Assembly (NCBI RefSeq): GCF_001307155.1
Contig: NZ_CP012830.1
Coordinates: 2,101,501 to 2,165,500 of the forward strand
Length of the DNA stretch: 64,000 bases
Direction: 5' to 3'
Origin: Pseudomonas fluorescens
GTDB taxonomy: Bacteria > Pseudomonadota > Gammaproteobacteria > Pseudomonadales > Pseudomonadaceae
Shown: positions 1-8,328 of the stretch, piece by piece
Position numbering within the stretch: the first letter of the stretch is position 1
Layout of the letters: each line of letters opens with the position of its first letter
Made by a program: the position numbers and the translations under genes
The notes under the pieces: generated by a model
Seen by the model: only the letters and a program-made list of their open reading frames with translations
What the model was told of the DNA's origin: nothing
Databases searched by the model: none

Positions 1-735
1 GAATTACTCAAGCAATACTGGGCCGACCTGCATCCGCGACTGGATGCCGATGACGACAACGATCCTACCGTGCGCATCAATGCCCTTGCCGGTCTGACGT
101 CGGACACCACCATCCGCCTGCTGCGCGAAAGCATCCTGGCCCGCTCGCGTACCTTTGGCCCTGTCAGCCTGCGCGCCGCCGCCAATGCCAGCGGCCTGCA
201 AAGCTTCCCTGACGAAAGCCTCGGCTCCGAGCAGCTCGCCGGGGCGTTCCTCGGCAGCGATCCCGAGCAACTGGAAATCACCCGCGCTGCCTTGCACGAG
301 GCTCGCAATGCCGCCGAGACCATTGAGCAACAGGTTAGCGAATACGTCGGTTCCGCCCAGGGCGTTGACCTTGGCCCGCTGAAACAGCCGATCAAAATGG
401 CCCTGCAGATCCTCAGTCAGTTCGCCCCCCAGAGCGGCGACGGCCCCCTGCCCGATGCCATTAGCGACGACAGCGCCGCGCCAGTTGAATACGCCACCGC
501 ACCGAGCGCACCGCGCAGTACCGGCACTGGCGAAATCAACAACCGCGACGACGTACTGCGCAGCCTGGACCGGATTCTTGCGTACTACACGCGTCAAGAG
601 CCTTCCAGCCCGCTGCCGGTGCTGCTGAACCGGGCAAAGAATCTGGTGCACGCCGACTTTGCGGCCATCGTGCGCAATTTGATTCCCGACGGCATGAGCC
701 AATTTGAAAACCTGCGCGGACCAGACAGCGAATAA
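1..735 (+). CDS. tssA: TssA, T6SS baseplate/cap protein (5' end missing)
   Basis: The reading frame is open from base 1, so the start lies outside the window and only the last 244 codons are visible. TssA (ImpA family) forms a ring that helps assemble the baseplate and caps the growing tail sheath. The assignment rests on the C-terminal half, which has the helical look of TssA proteins, and on position: it is followed directly by tssB, tssC and hcp, as PA0082 is in the P. aeruginosa H1 locus. The segment around codons 140-185 is low-complexity and rich in Ala, Pro and Ser, probably a linker before the C-terminal domain. It is in the same operon as tssB, 80 bases downstream. Confidence 0.85.
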   Translation, partial: ELLKQYWADLHPRLDADDDNDPTVRINALAGLTSDTTIRLLRESILARSRTFGPVSLRAAANASGLQSFPDESLGSEQLAGAFLGSDPEQLEITRAALHEARNAAETIEQQVSEYVGSAQGVDLGPLKQPIKMALQILSQFAPQSGDGPLPDAISDDSAAPVEYATAPSAPRSTGTGEINNRDDVLRSLDRILAYYTRQEPSSPLPVLLNRAKNLVHADFAAIVRNLIPDGMSQFENLRGPDSE

Positions 736-815
736 AAGCGAAAGGATCACGCAGTCACGTCACCGGTACCACCGATGACGCCAACACCGTCGCTTGAGCG
801 ACCAGGAGCAGCAAC

Positions 816-1325
816 GTGGCGAAGCAAAGTTCTCAGAAATTCATCGCGCGCAACCGCGCGCCTCGAGTGCAGATCGAGTACGACGTCGAGCTCTACGGCG
901 CCGAAAAAAAGGTCCAGTTGCCCTTCGTAATGGGCGTTATGGCTGACCTTGCCGGCAAGCCGGCCGAGCCCCTGGCCCCTGTTGCCGATCGCAAGTTCCT
1001 TGAAGTGGACGTCGACAACTTCGACTCGCGCCTCAAGGCCATGCAGCCACGCGTCGCGTTCCACGTGCCCAACGAGCTGACCGGCGAAGGCAACCTGAGC
1101 CTGGACATCACCTTTGAAAGCATGGACGACTTCAGCCCCGCCGCCGTGGCGCGCAAGGTCGACTCGCTGAACAAGCTACTCGAAGCGCGCACCCAACTGG
1201 CCAACCTGCTGACCTACATGGACGGCAAGACTGGCGCCGAAGAAATCATCATGAAGGCCATCAAGGACCCGGCGCTGCTCCAGGCACTTGCCAGTGCGCC
1301 GAAGCCAGCCGAGCCTCAGGCTTAA
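816..1325 (+). CDS. tssB: TssB, T6SS contractile sheath small subunit
   Basis: This 169-residue protein pairs with TssC to build the contractile sheath that drives the Hcp tube out of the cytoplasm. The family signature is clear near the N-terminus: VQIEYDVELYGAEKK followed by LPFVMGVMADLAG. The length matches the family. The chosen start is a GTG with a good ribosome binding site (AGGAG) about seven bases upstream. TssC begins ten bases after the stop, so the two subunits are almost certainly co-translated. TssB proteins are also normally recycled by ClpV, whose gene is downstream in the same cluster. Confidence 0.96.
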   Translation: MAKQSSQKFIARNRAPRVQIEYDVELYGAEKKVQLPFVMGVMADLAGKPAEPLAPVADRKFLEVDVDNFDSRLKAMQPRVAFHVPNELTGEGNLSLDITFESMDDFSPAAVARKVDSLNKLLEARTQLANLLTYMDGKTGAEEIIMKAIKDPALLQALASAPKPAEPQA

Positions 1326-1334
1326 TCAGGACGA

Positions 1335-2834
1335 ATGATCATGACCGATTCAGTACGTGCAGACGCTCAGACACTGGGCACCACCGAAGAAGCCAGCGAG
1401 TTCGCCTCCCTGCTGCTGCAAGAATTCAAACCCAAGACCGACCGCGCTCGCGAAGCCGTCGAGACCGCCGTGCGCACCCTGGCCGAACAGGCCCTGGCGC
1501 AGACCGACCTGGTGTCCAACGACGCGATCAAGTCGATCGAGTCGATCATTGCCGCCATCGACGCCAAGCTCACCGCCCAGGTGAATCAGGTCATCCATCA
1601 CCCGGACTTCCAACAGCTGGAAAGCGCCTGGCGTGGCCTGCACTACCTGGTCAACAACACCGAGAGCGACGAGCAGCTCAAGATCCGCGTGCTCAACATC
1701 TCCAAGACCGACCTGCACAAGACCCTGAAGAAATTCAAGGGCACTGCGTGGGACCAGAGCCCGATCTTCAAGAAGATGTACGAGGAAGAATACGGCCAGT
1801 TCGGTGGCGAACCTTACGGTTGCCTCGTGGGCGATTACTACTTCGACCAGTCGCCGCCGGATGTCGAGTTGCTGGGCGAATTGTCGAAAGTCTGCGCCGC
1901 CATGCACTCGCCGTTCATCGCAGCCGCCTCGCCGACCGTGATGGGCATGGGCTCGTGGCAAGAACTGTCGAACCCGCGCGACCTGACCAAGATCTTCACC
2001 ACCCCGGAATACGCCGGCTGGCGCTCGCTGCGTGAATCGGAAGACTCGCGCTATATCGGCCTGACCATGCCGCGCTTCCTGGCGCGCCTGCCCTACGGCG
2101 CCAAGACCGATCCGGTGGAAGCCTTCGCCTTCGAAGAAAACACCGACGGCGCCGACAGCTCCAAGTACACCTGGGCCAACGCCGCTTACGCGATGGCGGT
2201 GAACATCAACCGCTCGTTCAAACACTTCGGCTGGTGCTCGCGCATTCGTGGCGTGGAATCTGGCGGCGAAGTGGAAAACCTGCCGGCCCACACCTTCCCG
2301 ACCGATGACGGCGGCGTAGACATGAAGTGCCCGACCGAAATCGCCATTTCTGACCGCCGTGAAGCGGAACTGGCGAAGAACGGTTTCATGCCGCTGCTGC
2401 ACAAGAAAAACACCGACTTCGCCGCGTTCATCGGCGCCCAGTCGTTGCAGAAACCGGCTGAATACGACGACCCGGATGCCACCGCCAACGCCAACCTGGC
2501 CGCGCGCCTGCCCTACCTGTTTGCCACCTGCCGTTTCGCCCATTACTTGAAGTGCATCGTGCGCGACAAGATTGGTTCCTTCAAAGAGAAGGACGAAATG
2601 CAGCGTTGGTTGCAGGACTGGATCCTCAACTACGTCGACGGTGACCCAGCGCACTCCACCGAAACCACCAAGGCCCAGCACCCATTGGCTGCGGCCGAAG
2701 TGATCGTCGAGGACGTGGAAGGCAACCCGGGGTACTACACCTCCAAGTTCTTCCTGCGTCCGCACTATCAGCTCGAAGGTCTGACCGTGTCGCTGCGCCT
2801 GGTATCCAAACTGCCTTCGGCCAAGGGTGCGTAA
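1335..2834 (+). CDS. tssC: TssC, T6SS contractile sheath large subunit
   Basis: A 499-residue TssC (EvpB/VipB family), the large subunit of the contractile sheath. The length matches the H1-type TssC. Recognisable conserved stretches include HPDFQQLESAWRGLHYLV near residue 90 and MGMGSWQELSNPRDLTKIF near residue 205. It starts ATG-ATC-ATG, so translation could begin at either methionine; the first is chosen because it is closest to the tssB stop. A REP-type palindrome lies between it and hcp. Sheath polymerisation with TssB and contraction in the cytoplasm follow from family knowledge. Confidence 0.97.
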   Translation: MIMTDSVRADAQTLGTTEEASEFASLLLQEFKPKTDRAREAVETAVRTLAEQALAQTDLVSNDAIKSIESIIAAIDAKLTAQVNQVIHHPDFQQLESAWRGLHYLVNNTESDEQLKIRVLNISKTDLHKTLKKFKGTAWDQSPIFKKMYEEEYGQFGGEPYGCLVGDYYFDQSPPDVELLGELSKVCAAMHSPFIAAASPTVMGMGSWQELSNPRDLTKIFTTPEYAGWRSLRESEDSRYIGLTMPRFLARLPYGAKTDPVEAFAFEENTDGADSSKYTWANAAYAMAVNINRSFKHFGWCSRIRGVESGGEVENLPAHTFPTDDGGVDMKCPTEIAISDRREAELAKNGFMPLLHKKNTDFAAFIGAQSLQKPAEYDDPDATANANLAARLPYLFATCRFAHYLKCIVRDKIGSFKEKDEMQRWLQDWILNYVDGDPAHSTETTKAQHPLAAAEVIVEDVEGNPGYYTSKFFLRPHYQLEGLTVSLRLVSKLPSAKGA

Positions 2835-2849
2835 CACCGCCCTTGATGT

Positions 2850-2934
2850 GATCGTTCCCACGCTCTGCGTGGGAATGCCGCCCAGGACGCAGAGCTTCAC
2901 CCGATGCGTTACCACGCAGAGCGTGGGAACGATC
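2850..2934. repeat. REP-type inverted repeat between tssC and hcp
   Basis: Two arms, GATCGTTCCCACGCTCTGCG and its near-perfect reverse complement, are separated by about 40 bases. The same arm sequence recurs at 54228-54339 and 55053-55083, so it is a dispersed element rather than a local terminator. Placed between tssC and hcp it could stabilise or partly uncouple the hcp transcript. Confidence 0.85.
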
Positions 2935-2975
2935 AGCAAAAACACAATGTGGTAGAGACCACACAGGGAGAAAAC

Positions 2976-3464
2976 ATGGCTGTTGATATTTTCATCAAGA
3001 TCGGCGACATCAAGGGCGAGTCCATGGACAAGGCCCACAAGGACGAAATCGACGTCTTGAACTGGAGCTGGGGCATGTCCCAGTCCGGCAATATGCACAC
3101 GGGTGGTGGCGGCGGTGCGGGCAAGGTGAATGTCCAAGACCTGTCGCTGACCAAGTATGTCGACAAGGCCTCGCCGAACCTGATGATGCACTGCGCCGCC
3201 GGCAAGCACATCGACAAGGTCAAACTGACCGTGCGCAAGGCCGGCGGCGAAAGCCAGGTCGAGTACATGATCATCAACCTGGAAGAAGTGCTGATCACTT
3301 CCCTGAGCACCGGCGGCTCGGGTAGCGATGATCGCCTGACCGAAAACGTCACCCTGAACTTCGCCAAAGTGCTGGTGGACTACCAACCGCAGAAAGCCGA
3401 CGGCACCAAAGACGGCGGCCCGATCAAGTTTGGCTGGAACATCCGTCAGAACGTCAAGGCGTAA
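2976..3464 (+). CDS. hcp: Hcp, T6SS tube protein (Hcp1 type)
   Basis: Hcp forms hexameric rings that stack into the inner tube of the T6SS and also carry small effectors. The start is an ATG preceded by GGGAG, giving 162 residues, the same length as P. aeruginosa Hcp1. Strong family stretches are visible: NWSWGMSQSG, GGGGGAGKVNVQDL, and the ending FGWNIRQNVKA. The close resemblance to Hcp1 is the main reason for calling this an H1-type cluster. A GC-rich hairpin right after the stop may partly terminate transcription, which would help keep hcp mRNA abundant relative to tssE-H. Confidence 0.97.
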   Translation: MAVDIFIKIGDIKGESMDKAHKDEIDVLNWSWGMSQSGNMHTGGGGGAGKVNVQDLSLTKYVDKASPNLMMHCAAGKHIDKVKLTVRKAGGESQVEYMIINLEEVLITSLSTGGSGSDDRLTENVTLNFAKVLVDYQPQKADGTKDGGPIKFGWNIRQNVKA

Positions 3465-3472
3465 TCGAAGAT

Positions 3473-3497
3473 GCCCCCGTCGCTATGCGTCGGGGGC
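3473..3497 (+). terminator. Hairpin after hcp (attenuator or partial terminator)
   Basis: GCCCCCGTCGC, a three-base loop and GCGTCGGGGGC form a strong stem nine bases after the hcp stop. Only a short T-rich stretch follows, so it is more likely an mRNA-stabilising or attenuating hairpin than a full terminator. Confidence 0.6.
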
Positions 3498-3546
3498 AGT
3501 TTGGTGCTTGCTCGAATCCAATCCTTCCCCATCCGGTGTTTGAGTC

Positions 3547-4005
3547 ATGGCCAAGCCTTCGTTTATTAATTTGTGGAAAGCGTATTCCGACCTTCTGGTT
3601 ACGCATCCCGACGCAAAGCCTTGCGATGGTCCGTGGGCCAACCAGTGCGCTATCCGTATGAGCATGACGCTCAATGCGGAGCTGACCATCAAGGTCAACA
3701 AATCTACCTATACCGAACCCAAATGTGCGCATGAACATGCCAGGGGTGCCGAGTCGCTGGCGAACTGGTTGTGGAAGCACCATCTGGGGCGGCCACTGAT
3801 TCTCGGTGGAAGTGCCGAAGAACGCCGCAAGTTGCAAGACAAGACCGGGCTCATCTTCTTTAAGGATTGTTTTCAGCAGACAGGAGAGTCATCGGACAAT
3901 CGCACCGGCGACCATATCGACCTGTGGAATCGCGGCCTGACCATCGGCCGGTATAGCGACCCTTCCTACCGATCCCGAGCCATCTGGTTCTGGGAGCTGA
4001 CATGA
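3547..4005 (+). CDS. tae4: Tae4-like T6SS peptidoglycan amidase effector
   Basis: A 152-residue protein with the layout of the Tae4 family of NlpC/P60-like amidases, which cut peptide cross-links in the peptidoglycan of neighbouring cells after T6SS delivery. The likely catalytic cysteine is C34 in ANQCAIRMS and the likely catalytic histidine is H123 in GDHIDLWN, with D125 nearby; the order Cys then His and the spacing fit the family. There is no signal peptide, as expected for an Hcp-borne effector. It sits inside the structural operon between hcp and tssE and overlaps the downstream immunity gene by four bases (ATGA), which supports an effector-immunity pair. Confidence 0.85.
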   Translation: MAKPSFINLWKAYSDLLVTHPDAKPCDGPWANQCAIRMSMTLNAELTIKVNKSTYTEPKCAHEHARGAESLANWLWKHHLGRPLILGGSAEERRKLQDKTGLIFFKDCFQQTGESSDNRTGDHIDLWNRGLTIGRYSDPSYRSRAIWFWELT

Positions 4006-4442
4006 TCAGGTCTAGCCGAAACGCAGTAGCCCTGTGTTGCGTAATGTCGAGTGTATCCGCGTGCGCCGACCAGCAAGCGCCATCTGCTGCCGCGGATCAG
4101 GTAGTCACCCTGGGCGCACAACAGCTGACACTGGAGAACGAGCAGCAGCGCTGCGTATTGCGTAAACCGGATCAGAGCGTGCTGCCGCTCGAAATGCCAT
4201 GGCCTTGCCAATTTGCGGTCGACCGCCAAGGCAAGCCGCACGTCGAGTCCTTCAACAATGTGCCGATTGCCATCGTGCTGCACATAAGCGTTGACCCTGC
4301 GAACAGCCGCGACTGTCGGTCCGAGTACCGCGCCGTACGCCAGATCAAAGGTCAGCTCGAACCTTCGGCGGTTTCTCGCAGTGCCAGTTGCCTGCGTGGC
4401 GCAGGGGACCAGAAAGACTACACAGCGCTTTTCACTTGGTAA
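4002..4442 (+). CDS. Exported immunity protein for the Tae4-like amidase
   Basis: A 146-residue protein starting with a signal sequence that ends in a possible lipobox (SVSAC, Cys21), so it is probably a periplasmic lipoprotein. That is the compartment where a peptidoglycan amidase must be neutralised. The start codon overlaps the stop of the amidase gene. Two cysteines in the mature part (in QQRCVLRK and MPWPCQF) are shared with the next gene, of which it is a clear paralogue. I infer immunity from position and export; I cannot confirm membership of the Tai4 family by eye. Confidence 0.75.
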   Translation: MIRSSRNAVALCCVMSSVSACADQQAPSAAADQVVTLGAQQLTLENEQQRCVLRKPDQSVLPLEMPWPCQFAVDRQGKPHVESFNNVPIAIVLHISVDPANSRDCRSEYRAVRQIKGQLEPSAVSRSASCLRGAGDQKDYTALFTW

Positions 4443-4509
4443 GCGACTTCACATGCAATCACTCACGACTCTGCGCATCGCGCAAAACAGGTTGGGCTTT
4501 GGGGTTGAA

Positions 4510-4950
4510 ATGATCAAACGAACCCTGTTGATGCTGCTGTCCGGCTGCCTGCCGTTGAGCCTCAATGCCTGGGCCGGACAGCAATCAATTGCTGCACCCA
4601 GCAATCAAGTCATTGTCGCCGGACAAACATTGACTCTGGAAAACCACGATCAGCAATGTGCGTTACGCAAACAGGACCAAAGCTTCTTGAAACTAGACAT
4701 GCCATGGCCTTGTTTTCTGAGTGTCGACCGCAAGGGCCAGCCACGGGTCGAAATCTTCAACAATGCCCAAATCATCATCGTGGAGCACTCCACGCCCGAG
4801 CCCCCTCCGAGCCGTGATTGTGACGCTCGGTATCAGGCCATCCGCCAAATCAAAGGCCAGCCCATGGAAGTGTCGAAAGTCGCTCGTAGTGCTGGCTGCA
4901 TGACCGGCGGCATGGACCAGAAAAATTTCGTGGCGCATTTCTCGTGGTAA
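4510..4950 (+). CDS. Second exported immunity paralogue
   Basis: Also 146 residues when started at the ATG at 4510, which gives a good signal peptide ending around ALNAWA-like residues 19-22. The mature region repeats the pattern of the upstream protein: LTLENxxQQC, LRKxDQS, LxMPWPC, VDRxG, FNN. An earlier in-frame start would place a long polar tail before the signal peptide and is rejected. The 3' end overlaps the GTG of tssE by seven bases, so it is locked into the operon. A tandem duplicate may cover amidase variants carried by other strains. Confidence 0.75.
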   Translation: MIKRTLLMLLSGCLPLSLNAWAGQQSIAAPSNQVIVAGQTLTLENHDQQCALRKQDQSFLKLDMPWPCFLSVDRKGQPRVEIFNNAQIIIVEHSTPEPPPSRDCDARYQAIRQIKGQPMEVSKVARSAGCMTGGMDQKNFVAHFSW

Positions 4951-5456
4951 CCGAAATCGCCACCCGCGATCGCCTGCAACCGTCCCTGCTGGATCGGTTG
5001 ACCGACGACGACCCGAGCAATCTCAAGGAAAGCGCCGACAAGCGCGTGCTATCCCTGAGCCAACTGAAAGCCTCGGTGCTGCGTGATCTGGCGTGGCTGC
5101 TCAACACCACTTCATTGCTCGGCGCCGATGCGACGTTGCACACCCCGGCCGGTACTTCGGTGATCAATTTCGGGTTGCCAGCCCTGGCCGGCAACAGTGC
5201 GTCGAACGTCGATATCGCGGCGCTTGAAGCGCTGATCCACCAGGCCATCGCCACGTTCGAGCCGCGGATTCTGCGCCATACCCTGCGCGTGCGGGCCCGG
5301 GCATCCGCCGAAATGAACCACAACGCCCTGAGTTTCGAGATTGAAGGCGATCTCTGGGCGCAGCCGGTGCCGCTGCGCCTGATGCTGCAAACCGACCTGG
5401 ACCTGGAATCCGGCCATGTGCGGGTGGTCAACGCCGACCAGCGGAGACGCTCATGA
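4944..5456 (+). CDS. tssE: TssE, T6SS baseplate gp25-like protein
   Basis: A 170-residue protein of the TssE/gp25 (GPW) family, the wedge component that primes sheath assembly on the baseplate. The N-terminal stretch [16 protein letters not shown] is typical of TssE, and the C-terminal lysozyme-like gp25 fold region contains the usual basic and hydrophobic alternation. Translation starts at a GTG inside the end of the upstream immunity gene, and the stop overlaps tssF by four bases. This unbroken coupling shows that the amidase and immunity genes are integral to the operon. Confidence 0.92.
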   Translation: MVTEIATRDRLQPSLLDRLTDDDPSNLKESADKRVLSLSQLKASVLRDLAWLLNTTSLLGADATLHTPAGTSVINFGLPALAGNSASNVDIAALEALIHQAIATFEPRILRHTLRVRARASAEMNHNALSFEIEGDLWAQPVPLRLMLQTDLDLESGHVRVVNADQRRRS

Positions 5457-7312
5457 ACCCGCGCCTGCTGGAACTGTACAACCAGGAGTTGCTCCACGTG
5501 CGCGAAAGCGCGGCGGAGTTCGCCCAGGAATACCCGAAAATCGCCAGTCGGCTAACGTTGTCCGGTATGGACTGCGCCGACCCGTATGTTGAGCGCTTGC
5601 TGGAAGGGTTCGCCTACCTGACGGCGCGAGTACAGCTCAAGCTCGATGCCGAATACCCGACTTTCACCCACAATTTGCTGGAAATCGCTTACCCCCATTA
5701 CCTGGCGCCGACACCGTCGATGACCGTCGTGCAACTGCAGGCCGACCCCGATGAAGGCTCGCTGAGCAGCGGCTTCCCGCTGCCCCGCGACACGGTCCTG
5801 CGTGCCGCCCTGGGTCGCGAAACCCAAACCTGCTGCGAGTACCGCACCGCCCACGCGGTGACGTTGTGGCCGCTGCAGGTCAGCCGGGCCGAGTACTTCG
5901 GCAACCCGTCCGCCGTGCTCGGGCGCCTGGCCGCCAGTGAACCCAAGGCCAAGGCCGGCCTGCGCCTGACCCTGCGTACCGGGGCCGAACTGCCATTCAA
6001 CAGCCTGACCCTGGACAACCTGCCGCTGTACCTCAGCGGCGCCGACGAGCAGCCCTTTCGCCTCTATGAACAGCTGCTGGGCAACGCCTGCGCCGTCTTC
6101 GCACGTCAGCCCGGCGGCGATTGGGTAGAACGCCTGCCGCAGGATGCACTGCGTTCCGTGGGATTCGACGATACCGACGCCGCGCTGCCAGTGGTCTCGC
6201 GAGCCTTCCAGGGCTATCGCCTGTTGCAGGAATACTTCGCCCTGCCCCACCGCTTTCTGTTTGTCGACTTCACCCAGTTGAGCCGTGCGGTCAAACGCTG
6301 CGACGGCCAGGAACTGGAATTGATCGTGCTGTTCGACCGTCACGATCCGAGCCTGGAAGGCAGTGTCGGTGCCGCGCAGTTCCTGCCGTTCTGCACCCCG
6401 GCAATCAACTTGTTTCCCAAGCGCCTGGATCGCATCCATTTGTCGGAGCGGGTCCATGAACACCATGTGATCGCCGACCGCACCCGGCCGATGGATTTCG
6501 AGATTCATTCCCTGACCACCCTCACCGGCCATGGGACCGGGTCAGAACAGCCTTTTTTGCCGTTCTATACGGTACGTGATCCGTCTCGTTACGGCCGCGA
6601 TCAGGCCTGGTACACGGTGCGGCGCGAACCACGTGTGCTGTCCAGCGGCCAGCGGCGCAACGGCCCGCGCTCGACCTACATCGGCAGCGAAACCTTCGTC
6701 AGCCTGGTGGACAGCCAGCAGGCACCCTATCGCCACGACCTGCGCCAACTGGGCGTAACGGCGTTATGCACCAACCGCGACCTGCCGCTGTTCATGAGCG
6801 TGGGCAATGGCAAGACCGACTTCACCCTGGCAGACAGCGCACCTGTAGCGGCGGTGCGGTGCGTGGCAGGCCCGAGCCGCCCACGCGCCAGCCATGCCCA
6901 TGACGCCAAGGCCTGGCGGTTGATCAGCCAGCTTTCGCTGAACTACCTGTCCCTCAGCGAGCAAGGCCAGGGCGCCGCCGCCCTGCGCGAACTGCTGCGC
7001 CTGTACGGCGACAGCAACGATACGGCGCTGCAATTGCAGATCGAAGGCCTGCGCGAAGTCAGCAGCAAGGCCTGCACCCGACGCTTGCCAATGCCGGGCC
7101 CGATCGTGTTTGGCCGTGGCCTGGAGATCACTCTGGAATTCGATGAAAACGCGTTTCGCGGCACCGGGGTTTTCTTGCTCGGCGCAGTGTTCGAGCGCTT
7201 CCTGGCACGCTACGTGTCGATCAACAGTTTTACCGAGACGGTGATCCGTACCACCGAACGCGGCGAGATCATGCGATGGAAAGCCAAGCCCGGACGCCGT
7301 CCGACCCTGTGA
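5453..7312 (+). CDS. tssF: TssF, T6SS baseplate protein
   Basis: A 619-residue TssF (ImpG/VasA), a core baseplate wedge subunit acting with TssG, TssE and TssK at the cytoplasmic face of the inner membrane. The N-terminal signature [17 protein letters not shown] and the following EYPKIASRL are diagnostic. The length is normal. It overlaps tssE at its start and tssG at its end (about 37 bases), as usual for T6SS operons. Confidence 0.96.
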   Translation: MNPRLLELYNQELLHVRESAAEFAQEYPKIASRLTLSGMDCADPYVERLLEGFAYLTARVQLKLDAEYPTFTHNLLEIAYPHYLAPTPSMTVVQLQADPDEGSLSSGFPLPRDTVLRAALGRETQTCCEYRTAHAVTLWPLQVSRAEYFGNPSAVLGRLAASEPKAKAGLRLTLRTGAELPFNSLTLDNLPLYLSGADEQPFRLYEQLLGNACAVFARQPGGDWVERLPQDALRSVGFDDTDAALPVVSRAFQGYRLLQEYFALPHRFLFVDFTQLSRAVKRCDGQELELIVLFDRHDPSLEGSVGAAQFLPFCTPAINLFPKRLDRIHLSERVHEHHVIADRTRPMDFEIHSLTTLTGHGTGSEQPFLPFYTVRDPSRYGRDQAWYTVRREPRVLSSGQRRNGPRSTYIGSETFVSLVDSQQAPYRHDLRQLGVTALCTNRDLPLFMSVGNGKTDFTLADSAPVAAVRCVAGPSRPRASHAHDAKAWRLISQLSLNYLSLSEQGQGAAALRELLRLYGDSNDTALQLQIEGLREVSSKACTRRLPMPGPIVFGRGLEITLEFDENAFRGTGVFLLGAVFERFLARYVSINSFTETVIRTTERGEIMRWKAKPGRRPTL

Positions 7313-8328
7313 GTACCCTGGAGGCGATGCACCAGGAGCCCTGGGAATATGACTTCTTCCAGGCGTTGCGGCGCATCGAGTGCGAATCGCCTGAGCTGCC
7401 GCGCCTGGGCCATTCGTTGCGCCTGGCCGATGATCCGCTGCGCCTTGGGCAACAAGCCGATTGCACCTTCGCCCCGGCGACCCTGGCCTCGGTACAGCCG
7501 GGTATCGACGGCGCGCCGGCGCGGCTGGAGCAGTTCTTTTTCGGCCTCGGCGGCCCCAACGGCCCGTTGCCGCTGCACATCACTGAGTATGTGCGCGAAC
7601 GCCAGCGCAACAACGCCGACAGCACCAGCAAACGCTTCCTGGATGTGTTCCACCATCGCCTGCTGAGCCTGTTTTATCGGGCCTGGGCCGAAGCGCGACC
7701 GACGGTCAGCCATGATCGCCCGGACGATGACTATTGGTCGGCACGCCTGGCGGCACTGAGCGGCCGGGGTATGCCGAGCCTGCTCAAACAAGGGCTGATC
7801 CCCGACACGGCGAAGCTGCATTACAGCGGTCATCTGTCGGCACAAACCCGCTACCCGGACGGCCTGAAGGCCATTATCAGCGAATACTTCGGCCTGCCGG
7901 TAGAGATCGAGGAGTACGTCGGCCAATGGCTGGAGCTGCCGGAACGCAGCCGCGTGGGCGTCAGCGCCCATCAATTGGGCATGGATTTTTGCCTGGGTCG
8001 TTACGTCTGGGATCGCCAGCACAAATTCCGCATTCGCCTGGGGCCGCTCAAGCTCGATGACTACATGGGCATGCTGCCCGGCAGCCAACCTTTCAATGAG
8101 CTGGTGGCCTGGGTGGCCGAATACCTGGGCCATGAACTGGACTGGGACTTGAACCTGATCCTGGAACAGCCCGAAGTACCGGCGCTGCAACTCAATGGCC
8201 GCTTCCGTCTGGGGTTCAATACCTGGCTGGGCCGGCCCGAAACAGATGCCAAGGATTTAATACTGGCCCGGCATTACGCCGAGCAAGCCAACACCTCACA
8301 GACCTCAAGGAGCCATGAGCATGGGTGA
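7276..8328 (+). CDS. tssG: TssG, T6SS baseplate protein
   Basis: A 350-residue TssG (ImpH/VasB), partner of TssF in the baseplate wedge. The motif FFFGLGGPNGPLPLHITEY is the family signature. The start overlaps the tssF end and the stop overlaps the clpV start by 14 bases, so all three are translationally coupled. Confidence 0.96.
   Translation: MESQARTPSDPVSTLEAMHQEPWEYDFFQALRRIECESPELPRLGHSLRLADDPLRLGQQADCTFAPATLASVQPGIDGAPARLEQFFFGLGGPNGPLPLHITEYVRERQRNNADSTSKRFLDVFHHRLLSLFYRAWAEARPTVSHDRPDDDYWSARLAALSGRGMPSLLKQGLIPDTAKLHYSGHLSAQTRYPDGLKAIISEYFGLPVEIEEYVGQWLELPERSRVGVSAHQLGMDFCLGRYVWDRQHKFRIRLGPLKLDDYMGMLPGSQPFNELVAWVAEYLGHELDWDLNLILEQPEVPALQLNGRFRLGFNTWLGRPETDAKDLILARHYAEQANTSQTSRSHEHG

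Noticed and set aside
1350..3386. A 678-codon open frame on the minus strand across tssC and hcp
   Set aside because: It is the antisense shadow of high-GC genes whose products are clearly TssC and Hcp; its translation is not protein-like.
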